DNA of 64,000 nucleotides, taken from Pleodorina starrii. Lineage: Eukaryota > Chlorophyta > Chlorophyceae > Chlamydomonadales > Volvocaceae. The position numbers were made by a program, and so were the translations under genes. The notes under the pieces are model-generated. The model made no database searches. It was not told where the DNA came from and was given only the letters and a program-made list of their open reading frames with translations. The first letter of the stretch is position 1, and the number at the start of each line of letters is the position of its first letter. The stretch lies in contig BRXU01000061.1 in NCBI GenBank assembly GCA_030267565.1, forward strand, positions 1-64,000. Direction: 5' to 3'. This document shows positions 11,501 to 26,692 of this stretch, piece after piece.

Positions 11501-14500
11501 CACACACACACGCACACACGCACCCCACCGATGCGGCTCGCTGCCCTCATCCCCCGTGCCGCCGCCCTCCATCCGAGTCACCCCAACCACCCCGCAAAGC
11601 ACCCGAGCCCTCTCCCCTTCCCGACCACTGCCTCCTCCTCTGCCTCCATTCAAACCCACGTGCCCGCATCCCCCCTCATCCCCCCCTCAGCCCCACCGTC
11701 CCTCACCTTGAGCCCCAGCCCCCCCGCCGCCCCAGCCACTTTGGAGCCCCCACTCAGAATGGACTTGACGGCGCCGGTGACCGCTGCGAGGGGGGTAGGG
11801 GTTGGGGGGTTGGGGACGGGTGTGGGTGTGCGTGTGTGTGTGTTATAGGGAGAGGGAGAGAAGGAAGTGGAGGAAGAGGCCTCTGAAGGGGAAAGTCGCC
11901 CAGCTTCGCTCTGGATGTCTCCAACATGAGCCTCCCCCTCCCCAAAACCCCCCTTCCCCCCAACCCTCCCACCCCACCCACCCTTCTTGGCCTCCGCCGC
12001 CAGGTCCTTCCGCCGGTGCCTCGTCTCCCCCGCCGCCCGCACATACACCCGCCTCGCCACGTATCTGCGGCAGCGATCAAAGGCCGCCTTGAAGTTGGCA
12101 AACACCGCATCAGCCAGCTCCGAGCCGTCCTTCAGAATGTCGAATATGGTGGCCTGGACGGAGCGGTTGCAACCCTGGGGGACAATGGGGGACAAGGTGT
12201 GTGTATTGTGTGTGGCGGGGGGGATTGGGGAGTTGGGGAATTTGGAAGGGGGGGCCCGAGGGGCAAAACCCTGAAACCTCTTTACTGACACACAAACACA
12301 CACACAAACACACACACGCACACACAAATCCGTGAGGCTTCCAATGCCCCCATCTCCCGCCACCCGCCCCGGGTCCTCCTTTCCTTCACATCCCCCCCTG
12401 GAGAGCCCTGCTTTGCTTACCTTGCCTGAAACCCAACAACCCTAAACTGAACCCCATCCTGCCACACACGCACAGACACACACACACAGGCTGCTGTCCC
12501 CCCCAAGACTCCTCCCAATCCTCCCCACCAAGTTTTCTACATCCCCCCTTCCTGCGCCCCCCCCATCCCCCCTTCCTGCGCCCCCCCCCATCCCCCCTTC
12601 CTGCCCCCCCTTTCCCCCCCCCATCCCCCCTTTCCCCCCCATCTCCCCCCCCCATCCCCCACCCCCACCTTTAGCAGTACATCCAGCAGCTGCAGAGCCT
12701 CCAACTGCACCTCGGGCAGGGGGTGAGCCAGCAACGTCACCGCAGCCCGAGTGGCGCCCAGCTTGTCGTACTTGCACTGCCGCCAGCTCAGCAGCTCCGG
12801 GGAGGGGGGCTGCCACACGGCCACCGACACACCGTCAACACCCCCCTCGCGGAGGAGGCTGGGCGGGCGGGGCAGGGTGGGAAGGTGGGCAAGGGGGTGG
12901 GGGGAGGGAGGGGAGTAAGAAAGGAAAAGAAAAGAACGAAATCGTGGCGGGATGGAGGCGGACGCAGAGGTGTCGGAAATAATACTGGTTGTGGCAACCA
13001 ACCAACCAACCAACCAACCAACCAACCAACCAACAAACAAACAAACCAGCCATTTCGAGGCCAGGGAAGGCGGAGGGAAGGTGGAAGGGAGGACCAGCGC
13101 CCGCATCCTCCTCCTCTTCCCCCTCCCCCTCCCCCTCCCCCGGGGTACCATCCCTTCCCCTTCCATCGCCCACTGCCCACCACCACCCCTCTACCCGGGA
13201 CCCACCTACCCACCCTAAAAACCTTAAAACCCTAAACCCTTAAAACCCCAACCCTCACCCCCCCACTCCCACCCCCCACTCCCCTCCTCAACCCCCCCCC
13301 CCCCACAACCCACTCACCCCAGGGACGCCCATGCATTCTTCAGCGCTCCGTTGTCCTCCGCCCCCGCGCCGTCGTCCAGCGCCGCCGCAGCACACACCGC
13401 CCTCACCATCTTGACCAGCAGCGCGGGCTTCCAGTCGGCTGGGCCCACACAGCCGCCCCCCGCCCGCCACTCGCCCACCCGCCCACACCGACTGCCCAGC
13501 AGCTCACACAACATCTCCACCAGCTTCTCAAAGCACATGGGCGGGCAGGTGCCCGGGATGAGGCGGCCGAAGCGGGCAGCGAAGAGGCGGGCCAGGCGAA
13601 GCAGGGAGGCCTGGGGGAACGGGTGGGGGGTGGAGGGGTGGAGGGGAGGGAGGGTTATCCACGTATAGGTCGGGGCCCGTAAACGGTAAGGGAGGGGGTG
13701 GGGCCAGCAGGGGAAGAGAGGGGGGCCGCCAGAGCGGGGTTGATGGGGGGTTGGGAGGATGGGGAGAGGGTGGAAGGTTGTGTTGGTGGGGGTCAGCAGG
13801 GGTGTGTGTGTGTGTGTTTGGGGGGAAGGGGGGGCAAAGAGAGAACGGCGGTACGTTGGGGCTAATGGGCCCGGGAGAGGGTGCGCAAAGGGGGTTGGGG
13901 CGCCCCTAAGGCGGTGTTTGCGCTGAGGTGGGTGGGTGGCAGTTCCGATTCAATGGGGCCGTGTCTGTGACCCACCCCACCCTCCCACCCACCCAACCCC
14001 ACCCACCCCAATCCTTCCCACCCACCCCCCACCCCACTCACCCCACCCACCCCACCCCTCTCACCCCACCCCACCCACCCTCTCACCCCTCTCACCTGCT
14101 CAAACACCAGCTCCCCCTCGCCCATACCCAGAGACGACGCAGCCGTCCGAATGGCCTCCTCCAGGGCACCACCTCGAAGCACCTCCACCACCTCGTACGA
14201 CCGCAGATCAATCTCCACGTCGACACGCTCCGAAAGCGCGCCCAGGTACGACAGCCACTCGCGCTGTACGACCTTTTGCGAGGTCGCCGTCATGGCGGTG
14301 TGCTGGCTGGTCGAAGGGGCCGAGCCCCCGCCCCCCCCGCCAACACTCTTCGCGTGTTGAAGCAGCGGCCCGCCTCCTCCGCCTCCTCCGCCTCCTCCTG
14401 CCCCGGCGGTCCCGGGTCGCGGCTCAAAGGTCCGGTCCGTGGAGTTGGCCTCGGGGGGCATGGCGTGGAGCAGCGCGCGGGTGTTGGCGATGGCCAGTCT

Positions 14501-17500
14501 GAGGGGGGGGAGAGGGGGGGGAGAGGGAGGGGGGGGGGAGGTGTGTATGTGAGTGTGTTTGGATGGGGAGAGGGGAAGGAAATTGGAGGAAAGGGGGTGT
14601 TCAAAGAAACAAAGATACCGCAGCCAAGGGATGGAGACCTCAAAAACCCGCGGGGGCAAAAGGTGAGGAGGGGGGACGGCGGAGGGGGAGGGGGGAGGGG
14701 TACGGAAAAGCAGTACGTACAGAAAAGCTGCCCCTCCCCCCCTCCCTCCCATAGGGCCCCTCCAGGTGCCTTACTTGAGCTCTGCCTTGACTGCCTGGCT
14801 GTTGGCCACGTCTTTGAGCCGCTTCAGGGCGTCGTACAGGTCCACCAGGTTGTTGAAGAAAGCTGCACGGGGGGGAGGAGGGGGGAGGGGGGGAGGGGGA
14901 GGGGGGGAAATGTGTTTTTTGGGGGGTTGTGGCCAGGCAGCAGAGCAGAGAGACTCACACAGCCCAAATTAGCGGCAGGGCTATGATCAGGGGGGGAACA
15001 GAAGGGGCGAAACCCCCTTCGGCCCACTCACCTTACCCTTAACCACACACCCCACACCACCCCAAGGCCCCCCCAAGACTCCCCTCACCCCTCACCCCCC
15101 TCACCCCCCAACCCCCTCATCCCCCCCACCCCCTCAAACCCCCCCATCAACCCCACACACCCGTGATGAGTGCGTTGGGTGAGGAGTGCAGCTTGGGCAG
15201 GTGGCTGTGCCAGTGGTGGTCGAAGTAGTCCCTCAGGGCGGGGAAGACAGCGGTGGCCAGGAACGAGGTGGCGCTGTCGGCGTTGGCCAGTGCGTCAGAG
15301 GGGTCGGCCAGGGCGCGCTGGATCTCACCCAACACGGCCTGTGGAGGGGGGATATCCACGTATAGGCCGGAGCCCGTGAACGGTAAGGTAACGTAACAGA
15401 AGAATTCCGTCGTATCTGCAAAAGAACAGCGAGGTAAGCTGGCAAAACAGCAGGGGACGTTATATACAAACCGAGAGGGTGTAGCAGGGAAGGGGGGAGG
15501 CGGGGAAGGGGGGGCAGGGAAGGGGGGAGGCGGGAGGGGGGTTGGGAGGGGGAGGGGGGTGTGGGGAGTGGAGAGAGAGGGAGGGAGAAACCGGGGGGGC
15601 GAGGACAGGACAGGGAAGGGGAGAGTGGGGCCACAGAGCAGCCACAACCAATCAACAAACAAACAAACAAACAAACCTACCCATTCAAGGCGGCATGGCA
15701 AGGCCAGGGAGCCGGGGCCGCCAGCTTCCGGATCCTGCACCGATAAGCCCTCCCTCCCCCTCCCCCTCCCCCCCCAAGGCTACCCCACCCCACCCCATGC
15801 CTTCCGCCTCTTCACCCCCCCACCCCTGCCGCCCCTTTCTTTGCCAGCAAAGCGCAAAACCCCTCCCCCTCCCCCTCCCCCCTTCCCCTGTCCGCCCCTC
15901 CCCCTCCCCCTCCCTTGACTCACCTCCATCAGACATCCCCCCGCGCCGCCCCCCGCCCGCATCTTGCCACTGCCGCCCTCCTCCCCAACCGCCGGCAGGT
16001 CCAAAAAGCGCTGCAGCAGCAGACTCGTAGCCGGCTCCAGAACCTCGCCGCCGCCGCCGCCGTCGCCGCCGCCGCCCTCGCCGCCGCCGTCGCCGCCGCC
16101 GCTGCCGCCGCGCCCCTCCACTCCGTCTGTCAGCGGCCAGATGCGGTTGGCTCCGTTGCGCACCTGCACCTTGGTATTGTCCGTGTCGGTTGCAAAGTAG
16201 CAGTGCTGCAACAGGCGCCAGTAGGCCCGCTGCACGTAGCGCAGATTGGCCTCGGGGGCCTCGGGACCCGGCTCCAGAAGCAACACGTCCAACACCTGAA
16301 ATGAAAAAGAGGGCGGGGGAGGCGTGTGTGTACGTGTGTGGGGTGTGTGTGGAGGGGGGTGTGTTTGTGTGTTGGGGAGGGGAGGGCGTGGGATGGATGG
16401 ATGGGGGGGATCTGAGGGAGGGTTCACCTCCTTCCCCTCCCTAAAACAAAACTCCTAAAACTCTCACACCTCCCCTCACCATCCCTCCCTCCCACCCAAC
16501 CCCCCCCCCCCCAACCCCAACCCCAACCCCCACCCCCAACCCCCCCCCCAACCCCCCCCCCAACCCCCCCCCAACCCCAACCCCCCCAAACCCACGCACC
16601 TGCGCCAGGGACATGTATCCCGACGTCCGCACCACCAGTTCCGGCTCCTTGCCGAAGCAGCAGTCCGCCAGCAGGTGGGTGCAGGCCGTGTGGTACGACA
16701 GGCGGCTCACGGGGGGGACAGCACAAGGGCGGGCGGTGAGGCGCTCGGTGGAGAGCAGCGCACGCAGCTCCTCCAACCCGCCCTCGCCCTCGCCATCGCC
16801 GCCCTCGCCACCGTCGGCCTCGCCGCCGCGCTTGTTGCCGCCGCCGCCCTTGGCGCCGTTGCTTCCGTTGTTTCCGTTATTTCCGTTGTTACCGTTATTG
16901 TTGAATAGCAGCAGCGTCTCGTCGCCGTACTGGGTGATTAGCTGCATGGCCACCATTTGGTTTCGTTTGATGGGGTTGCCGTCCACCACCATCACCTTGC
17001 CTGAAGGGGGTGGTGGTGGTGGTGTGTGTGTATGGGTGGGTGGGGGGTTGGGGGGGGGGGTTGGGGGGGGTTATCCACGTATAGGGGAAAAGAGGGAAAG
17101 AGTGTGTTTTGAGAAGCAAAGGGGCGGCTACTGCTACCGCTCCTGTTACCGCTCCTGCTACTGCTACCGCTACTGCTACCGCTACTGCTGTTACTCGTAT
17201 CAGTTTGGGAGGGTTGAGGCGCTGCGGGGCGAGTGCACCGGTGAGTGAATAAGGGAGGGTTTTAGGGTTTCCCGCACCGCGGCCCCGCTCGCCCCTCACC
17301 TCCCCCACCTCCTCCCTCCCCCCCCCTCATTACGCCCCCCCCCACCTCCTCCCTCCCTCCCCCTCCCTCCCTCCCCCTCCCCCCACTCACCCAGCAGCTC
17401 CAGCCAGCCCGCGTGCTGCTTGTCGCCGTACCGGGTGATGAGCTTTATCAGCTTGCGAATCACCTTCTCGCCCTCAGCGGCGGCGTCAGCCTGCGGGGGT

Positions 17501-20500
17501 GGGGGTGGGGGTTGGGGGGGTTGGGGGGTTTAGGGGGGTTGGGGGAGTTGGGGGTGGGGGGGTGGGGGAATGGGGTGTGTGTGTGTGTGTGTTGGGATTG
17601 GGGCCCTCTTCACGCGGGCCCCCAGTCTTCGCCCAAGCCCCCCCCCCCAGCCCCTCCTCACAGCCAAACCGCGCCCTTCCCCCCCTAAACCCCTCCCTCC
17701 TTCCTTCCCCCTTCCCCCCCCTAGCCCCCCACCCCCCACCTGGTTGTTTATGAAGAGCGCAATGATGGTGTCACTGGCCGGCAGTCCGTGGGTGTCCAGG
17801 AAGGAAAGCAACAGCTCCAGGGAGGGCAGTACGGCACGTTGGTTGGCGTGGGAGGCCACGTTGGAGCCATCCAGGTCGCCAACCACCATGAAGTGGCGCA
17901 GGAACTGGGGGGGGGGGGGCGGGGTGAGCCGGGTGTGGGGGTGGGTTGAGGGGTGTGGTGGGCGGGAAGTTTGGGGGAGTTGGGAGGCTATCCACGTATA
18001 GGCCGGAGCCCGTGAGCGGGGGGGGAAGGGGAAAAGGGGGGATCTCCTGGTTCATACTTGACAAAGGGCGGGAGGGGTTGGGGGAGGCCAGAGGGGCTTA
18101 GGCAGGTAAAGAGGACAGCTCCAGCTAGGCGTACCAGTTAGGCGAGTAGCTGGCTGGCTGGCATACGAGGAGGCAGGACAGGCAGGTCCACGTGCACCCC
18201 GGTACCGCAATGTGCACGAACACACACATACACCTACACACATACACACACGCGGCCCCCCGGTCCCTGCCGGTCCCCTCACCCCCCCCTGCCCCCCGCC
18301 CCCTGCCTCACCTCCAGACACGCCCTGAACACCTCCCTCCGTCCCGGGTCCTCCACCTCCTGAATACGCCGGTGGTCGGACTGCGCCCGGCGCTTCAGAG
18401 GCAGCTTCAGAAACTTGAGAACCATCAGGTGTACCTGAGGGGGGGAGGGGGGGAGGGGGAGAAGGAGGGGAGGGAGGGGAGGGAGAGGGGGTGGGTGGGT
18501 TTTAGGGTTTCGGACACGTCTCCTGTGGTAGGGTGAGCACTGGGGGGGGGAGGTCAGCGCGCCACTGGCTTTCCCTCCACCCTACCGTAATGAACCAACC
18601 GCCGTCTCCATACCGCCCTCCCTCACTCTCTCGCCCACCCCCTATAAACCCCCTCACCCCCCCACCCGACCCCCCCCCCCTCACCTGCACATCGGACATC
18701 AGGTACTGGCAGTTGGCGGCGGTGGTCTTGGACACAAAGATCCGCTCCCCGCCTCCGCCTTCTCCTCCTCCCCCCGGCCCCTCCCCCTCGCCCCCTCCTC
18801 CTGTCGACCCATGGGTCACTGTGATGTGCTGCAGCGGCACCAGAGTGGAGGTGAGGCGGTCGATGGCCGCTGCCGCCTGCACACACGCCTGACTGCTCTC
18901 CCCGGGGTCCAGACTGCCCATGTAGTTGTAGGCGTGCTGGGCAATCTCAATCTGTTGGGGAGGGAGGGAGGGAGGGAGGGAGGGAAGGGGTATAAAGAAA
19001 AAATCGCAGCGGAGAAGGAGACGGCGTTAGCGAGGGAGGGGCAGGAGGGCAGACCAGACAGACAGGCAGGCAGGCAAACACATACATACACAGACCCCGG
19101 GGGGGGGGGGCGGGTCACACGGACATAAGGGGTGGGGTTTGGGGAGGTGGGGGGTAATTAGAGATAAGATATCAGACAGCGGGGTTGGGTGCAGGGCAGG
19201 GTTGGCGGGTGAGAGCAGAGGGACATCGAGCCCCTTACGACCCTTTGCTTGACGAACAACAAACACCCAACCCCTTGCCCCCCTCCCCCCCCCTCCACCC
19301 CCCTCCCCCCTCCCCTCCCCTCCCCCCCCCCCACCTGCTTCAGTGCCCATGTGGCCAGCGCTATGAGTTCGTCGTCCGTCACCACAAAGGTGCGCATCAA
19401 CTCCTCCAACAGCTTCTCGCGCTTGCTGGTCAGCCGCTCAAGCAGCTGGAAGGTACGGGCGGTCAGCTCCTGGTCGTCGTACCTGGATGTGGAGGGGGGA
19501 GGGAAGAGGGGAGGGGAAGGGGGAGGGAAGCAGAGCGCGTGTTTGTGTTTGTGGGTGTGTGTATGTATGTATATATGGAGGGGGGGGTAAGAGTTGGCCA
19601 GGAGAACAGAGGGGAGAGCCCTCCCATCCCCCCGGATGGGATATGCCCCCAGATAAGCCCCAAACGGGCAGCTCGTCGGGGAAAAGCGCCCGGACCCCGG
19701 ATCGAACCCCGCATCCCTCCGAGACACACAAACACCCCTCCCCCCCCTCCCCCCCACCCCTCCATCCCCCCCTCCCCCTCCACCCCTCCATCCCCCCCTC
19801 CCCTACCTGACCAGGTCCAGCAGCTTCATAATCGGACTCCCCCCCTGCAGGTACAGCGGCTCCGTGTCCGTCAGCGTGTCTAGCTTGAACAGCGGAAAGT
19901 CGCCCTCCTCGTTATCGGCAGCAAGCAGAGAGGCGGCCTCTGCAGCCCAGCGCTCGGGGCCGCCGTGGCGCTCCCCCTCGGGGGGGTCGCCGTCGGAAGA
20001 GCCTGTGCGTGTGTGTGTGTTTGGGGGGGGGAGTGGGGGGTGAGTGTGTGTGGGGGGGGGGTTTGAGGGGAGTTAATATTAAGAAGATGCCGCAGCGAAG
20101 GGACGAGCGGACGGGGGGGCATGCACCCACTGCAAGCTCCTTCCTAGCGCCCCTCCCCTCCCCTCCCATTCCTGCACCAGAGCACCAGCGACCCTTGCCA
20201 TCCTCTCCTCCCCCTCCTCCTCCTCCCCCTCCGCCTCCCCCTTCCCCTTCCCCCTCCCCTTCCCCTTCCCCTTCCCCTTCCCCCTCCCCTCCTCCCCCTC
20301 CTCCCCCTCCTCCGCCTCCTCCTCCTCCTCCGCCTCCTCCCCCTCCTCCGCCTCCTCCGCCTCCTCCTCCTCCTCCTCCTCCTCCGCCTCCTCCCCGCCC
20401 CCCCTCCCCGCCCTTGCTCACCCTCCCTGTGCGGCGGCGCCTCCATGTCCGCCCCCCCTGCCGCCCTGTTGTTGTTGTTGCTGACTGCCAGGCTGATGGC

Positions 20501-23500
20501 CGAGGGGGTGGGCAGCACCTTGTTGGTTGCGGTGGCGGTGAGAGTGGCCACAGCCCGCACACCCGCACCCAGGGCACGGAGACCGCTGAGGGGTGGGGGG
20601 GGGGTGGTGGTGGGAGGAGAGGGTGGGGGGAGTTAAGAGATGTGTGTGTGTGTGTGTGTGTGTGAGTCGAGATTGGTGAGGCAAAGGCAAGCCCCCTTTG
20701 CACCCCCCCAAATCCCCATCCTCGCCCATTCCCCACCACACACACACACACATAATCACACGCACACGGCCACTCTCCCCCCACTCTCCTCCCCCCACTC
20801 TCCTCCCCCCACTCTCCTCCCCCCCCCCTCTCTCCCCCCCACACTCCCCCCCCCACTCTCCTCCCCACTCTCCCCTCCCCTCCCGTCCCCTCCGCGCACC
20901 CCCACCCCCGCCCACGCACCTCCTGACCGTCATGTTGCTTCTCCTCGACACCTGCTCCTGTAGCCGGGCCCAGAACTGCAGTCGCTCGGGACTGCGCTGC
21001 CACTGCGCGAAGCGGTCAAACACCGCCGCGCACTGCTGCTCCGACTTCATATCCAGGGCAAAGTCAATGGTGGCGAGTGCGACCTTCTTGGTCTGCATAA
21101 CCACCTTGGAGGCGTAGCTGGGGGAGGGAAGGGGAGGGAGGGGATGCGGGGGAGGGGATGCGAGGGAGGGAGGGGTGCGGGGTTTGAAGAGTGTAATGCA
21201 AGAACGAAACCGGTGGGGCGGGGTGCGAGGGGGTTTTGCGGGGTGCGAGGGGGCGGGGGGGGGGTCTACGGGGCCCTGGGCTCGCCCAGCCACCCATCCG
21301 ACCGAGCAGGCGCTGCCCAAACCACGTCAGGGCCTTCCCCTCCCCCCTCCTGCCTCTCCCCCCCTCATGCCTCTCCCCCCCTCCTCCCAGTCCCACCCCC
21401 CCGCCGCCCGCCCCCCTCAGCCTGCCCCCCCCACCTTCGCTCGAACCTCTCCGGTCGGTCCAGGGGCAGCGAGTCCACCTTTTGGATAATGTCCAACAAC
21501 ACGATTAACATCTCCTGGGAGGGGGGTGTGTGTGGAGGGGGTTGGAGGGGGAAGGGGGGAGGGAAGGGGGTTGGAGTATGTTTTCAAGTCCGTAGAGAGA
21601 GAGAGAGGGGGATAACACAATAATAGGGGCAAGAGAAAAGAAGAGAGGCAACTTTCCACAGCCCGCTCTGCCCCACTTCCCCCCCACCCCCTGCCTGAAT
21701 CCCCCCAAACCCCCCCGCAACCCCACCTGCGTCACCGACGAGTCGAGATCCATAAGACCCAATCGGAACATCTCGTGGACCATCTTGAGGTAGTTGAGCA
21801 CCAATATGTTGCGACCCACGGTTCGCTCGCCACGCTCCGAAACCGCCTCCTCGCCCCCGGCCTCCTCCCGCGCCTCGCCGCCACCGCCCTCCTTGCCGCC
21901 GCCGCCGCCATCGCCACCACCACCGCCCGTCGGGGACCCCGGTTCGAGCCCCGCCGAGCCCCGCTCAAAACTGCCTCCTCCGCCCTTCTCCCCGACTCCT
22001 CCGCTGCCGCTGCTGCCGCTGCTGCTGCAGTTGTTGTTGTTTGCGGTGCTGCTGCTGCTTGCTGCCACCACCGCCTTCAGCTGATCCAACACTGTTCCTA
22101 TGAGGGCGGTGATGGTTTCCGAGTTGGGGGCGGTCTTGAGGGATACGCGGATGGCGCCCTTCTTGGACAGCAGGCGGATGTGTCGGGGCAGCTTGAGGGG
22201 CTGGTAGGGCTCAATGTCCACGTACAGGGCTCGGAGGACCTTGGGTTTTTTTTGGGGGGGGGGGGGAGGGGAGGGGAGGGGAGGGGGAGATAACAGTTTG
22301 TAAGAGCGGGTGTCAGGCGGTTGGTTGGTGACCTCTAACGGTCTGGTCGGTTGGTCCTGGACACAAAAACCCCCACAATGCAACCACCCCCTCAACCCCC
22401 CAAACCCCCCACCAGGCTGTGTCCCTCACCTGCACCATGTACGAGCGCATGGTGTACGGCAGGGCCTTATTGGTCACCGCCGTCGCCAGCGCGTCGTACT
22501 CGAGTCCCAGGCCGTACTTGGCGGATGCTCTCAGGATCTGCTCCCGTGCCAGGCTGTTGCGGCCGTAGCACAGCGATACGATGAACTTGAGGGAGAAGCA
22601 ATAGTAGATGAAGAGCTCGCGAGGGGAGTAGGCGGCCTCGTCACCGGATAGGTCCCACTCCTGAGATGGGGGGGAGGGGAGGAGGGGGGGAGGAGATGAG
22701 GGGAGGTGGAGGGGAGAATTAAAACGGAGGGGATGAGGGGAGGGAAGGGGGGAGATGAGGGGGCGGGACAGGCGGTGGCGCACCTTCCCCCCCCCCACGT
22801 CTACCAGTCTGGTAGTACCAGACAACCCCCACACTTACACATGCCCACCACCCCTCCCCCCCTCGCTTGGTTCCCCCGCTGGGATTCCATCGTACTCAGT
22901 TCCTCCCCCCCACCCCCCTCGCCCCCCCCGCCCCCACCCCACCCCCACCCCACCTTGATGGCCCGCTTGGTGAGGTCCTCCTCATCGTTGGCGAATGCGG
23001 AGGCGTCCACAGCCACCTCGGTGCCCGGCTCGTCTGGGGGTGGGGGGAGGGGGGGGAGACACACCACAACAGGGGGGGGAGGGAGGGGGAGGGAGGGGTT
23101 TAAGTGGGGGGGTGCACTGCTGCCCACACATACACACGGGGGGGCACCGCCCTCCGCCTCAAGCAGCGGGACAGGCACTGGGGGCTGGCGACTTGCGACT
23201 GGCGGGGCTGCTTAGGGGACATTCAACCCGCTACCCTCAACCCGCTACCGCCCCGGGGCGCCTCCCCCGCCCCTCCCCCCTTCCCTCCCTCCCCTCCCTC
23301 TGCTCCTAGCCTCCCCGGCCCCCCTCCCCTACCCCCTCCCCGCCCCTCCCCTCCCCCTCCCCCTCCTCACCGTTCCTCAGGCAGCGAATCACCCAGCTGG
23401 GCCGCTTCTGCCCCGCCGCATCAGGCACCATCGCCAGCCCCGCCCGACAGAACACGTGCAGCGGATTGCGACCCGTGCCCATAATGTCGGCCACGATCCA

Positions 23501-26500
23501 ATTCTGGAGGGACAGCACATTGGCGCGTGTGTGTGTGTATGCGGGGGGGGGGGGAAGGGGGGGGAGGGGGGCGAGGGAGGGGGGGAATCGTGTGTGTATG
23601 TGCACATGTGTGTGTGTGTGTGTGCAATGCAAAGGTCGGAAACGGGGGCGGAGGGGGGAGAGTTCAGCGGCTGCAGCAGCTTGATCAACAACGTCCGCAG
23701 TGACTCATTGTGTTATATATACGAGCATATCACTCCCTGACACCCTACCCTCCCCCACCCCTCCCCACCTCACCCCACCTTCCTCCCCACCTCCCGCCCT
23801 CCCTCATCCCCCACCTGGCTGTTGGGCATGGGCCGCTCCCTCGTTCCGCAAATCTGCCGCAGAAAGTTGACGAATCGCGGCCGGTGGCCGTGGTCCCGAA
23901 TGAGGGCCACACTCGCGGCCACGATTGCGGGACTGACGGTCTGCATCTGCGCCATGTTGTCCTCGTACATGGCGGCCAGGGTGTCGGGCGCAGTCAGGGG
24001 GCAGGACAGGTGGCTCATGACCATGGCCGCGTACTTGGACAGATAGGCCTGGTTGCGCTCGTTCGCCTGACAGCAGAGCTGCAGGATCCTGTTTGGGGTG
24101 TGTGTGGGGGGGGGTGGGGCCAGTGTGTGTGTGTGTGGGGGGGGGAAGGCGGAGTTATCCACGGGGGTATAGGCCGGAGCCCGTGAACGGTAAAGTAACA
24201 GAAGAAGGCCGTCATGGTGGGGGGGAGGAGAATGAGAGGGGAGAATGTACCTATTAAAGGTATACATTTCGGAAACGCAACGACCCCCATACGACCAGAT
24301 ACGTGTTCGGTGCCGTCTTGCGCCCCCGCCCTTGGGGTTCAGGGTCCGCTTCCCGCTCCTTGACGCCGTATCCGCCCCCAGGCTGATGTGGGTTTCTTCC
24401 CTCTTACCCTCTGCCCCCCATCTCTCCTTATATATCTCCCATCTCTTCTCTCTTACACCCTGCCGCCCATCTCCCCCCTCCCTCCCCCTGCCCCTCCCTC
24501 CCCACCTGTGGCTCAGCTTGCCGCTCTCCACCACCCAGGCCCCCAGCCGAGTGGCCCTCAGTTTGCCGCTGGTGGCGAACAACCGCACCCGGGCAGCCTC
24601 CATGTACGACACCAACAGGTCGATAAGGCCCAACTCACGGAGAAGGTTCTGTCCGATAGGGTGGGGGGGAGGGGGGGAGAGGGGGGGAAGAGGGGGGGAA
24701 GAGGGGGGGAAGAGGGGGGGAAGAGGGGCTGAAGAGTGAAATGCCTGGCTCCGCTCCATCCGCGCCATCTCCCTCCTCTCCACATCGCTGCGGTCTTTCC
24801 GCGATTACCCCCACCTACGCCCCCCCCGACACACACACACACACATATACACACACCCCGGCCGCCAACAGAACAACACCCCCCCCAACCCCCCCCCAAC
24901 CCCCCCCCACCTCCACCCCCCCCCTCTGGTGATCCATTCGCGCCCACTCCCGTCAGTCCCCCCTCCCCCCTCTCCCACCGTGTGCTCCTCCTCCTTCCTT
25001 GACCCCCAACCACTTCTACAGCCCCCCCATAGCCCCCCCAATAGCCTCCCCCAACTCCCCCCCAGCTCCCAGGGCCCCCCATAGCCCCCCCCTCCCGACC
25101 CCCCCCCCCCCCCCCCCAAGGTAGGTCGTCTCGTCAGTCGCCAGCCCCCCACCTGGTACTCCATGTGTGGTGACGCCTCGTCCGCCGCCTCCGCCCAGGT
25201 GTTCTTGTCCAGCCAACGAACCAGGTCGGAGAGGGAGCGCTTCAGGGCGGGGTAGCGCTGACGGAACTTGTCGGGGTAGGAGGTGCCGGCGAGCAGACCA
25301 AGGGCCTGATGGAGAGAGGGGGAGAAGGGGGGAGGGGAGAAGGGGGGGGGGGAGAAGGGGGGGGGGTGGAGAGGGGGAATATGTGGATGAGCGTGTGTGT
25401 TCTGGGGCCCATTGAGGCGTGCTGGGGGGGGCGCTGGGGGGTTTTGGGGGCTGAAGCGTTTCAGGGTTTTAGGGATGTTGAGGGAGGGGGGAAGGGAGGG
25501 ACACACACACCCCAGCCACGCACCTCCGCCTCCTGTCCATTTGCCACCATGTCCAACATCTCCCCCTCGGCGGGTATCCGCTCCTTGTGCAGCACGTGCC
25601 TCAGGTCCTTCAGCTGGATCATCACCCGCTGCAAGTCAACAACCTGGGGAGGAGGGGGGAGGGGGAGGGGGAGGGGAGGGGGAGGAGAGGGAGAGGGTAT
25701 GTGTATGTATGTGTGTTGTGTGTGTGTGTGTTTGGTGTGTTTGGTGTGTATGTGTGTTGGGTGTGTATGTGTTTATGTGTGTGTATGTGTGTCGGGTTTG
25801 CCCCTTCCCCCTTCCCCCCGCCCCCGGTTTCCCCCCCCCCTCGCCCCTGCCGCATCTCGCTAACTGGGACCCCCCTCCCTCCCCGTTCCCCATTTGCCCT
25901 CCCACAGCCTTTTCCCCCCTCCTTTCCCCTCCCTCCCCCTCCCTCCCCCCCCAACATACACAAATACACACCCACCCACCTTGGCCGTGAACTCCTCCCC
26001 CACCCGCACCACCAGCATCACATTGCGCTCCAACTTCTCCGGGTGGATCACCGGGTAGGCCTGCTCGTCCTGCGGTGGGGGGGGTGGGGGGGTGGGTGTG
26101 GGTGTGGGGGTGTGGGTGGGTGTGGGGGGATGTGGGGGGGGGGGGGTGGATGTGTGGGGGGGTATCCACGTATAGGCCGGGGCCAGTGTGTGCGTGGGGG
26201 GGGGGGCGGTGAAATAAAACAACGCACCGCAGCGGAGGGACGTGGGAGAGGGAGACCCATGGGTCACCCCCCCCCCCCCACACACACACACACCTGCGGC
26301 TCATCCGGGTCCGAGCCGCTCTGCGCCGGAATGGGCGGTCCGGCACCGCTGAGCCAAAAAGAGGTGGCCACGTGCTTGAAGAAGGCATACACCTTGGCAC
26401 CCACCTGGGGGTGTGCGTGTGGGGGGGAGGGTTGGGGGCGCAGGAGGGTGTGTGTGGGGCGCAAGAGGTGTTGGGGATTCGGGGGCCGGGGGGTAATTAG

Positions 26501-26658
26501 AACGGCCCGGGGCCGGGGGGCGTCAAGTGGGTTTCAAAACCCTGAGAGGTTCTTTTTTTTTGCTGTCCGGGGAGGTGGAGGTGGACAGGTGGTTGGGTTT
26601 GGCAGACAGGTCGCGCAGGCGCATAACGGTTGAGGCGCCCCCCGCCCCAAGCAGTGAA

Positions 26659-26692
<34 letters not shown>

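Noticed and set aside
19912..21003. 363-codon minus-strand frame with over 60 consecutive Gly
   Set aside because: It is the purine tract at 20190-20412 read as GGN codons and spans IP3R exons in the wrong frame.
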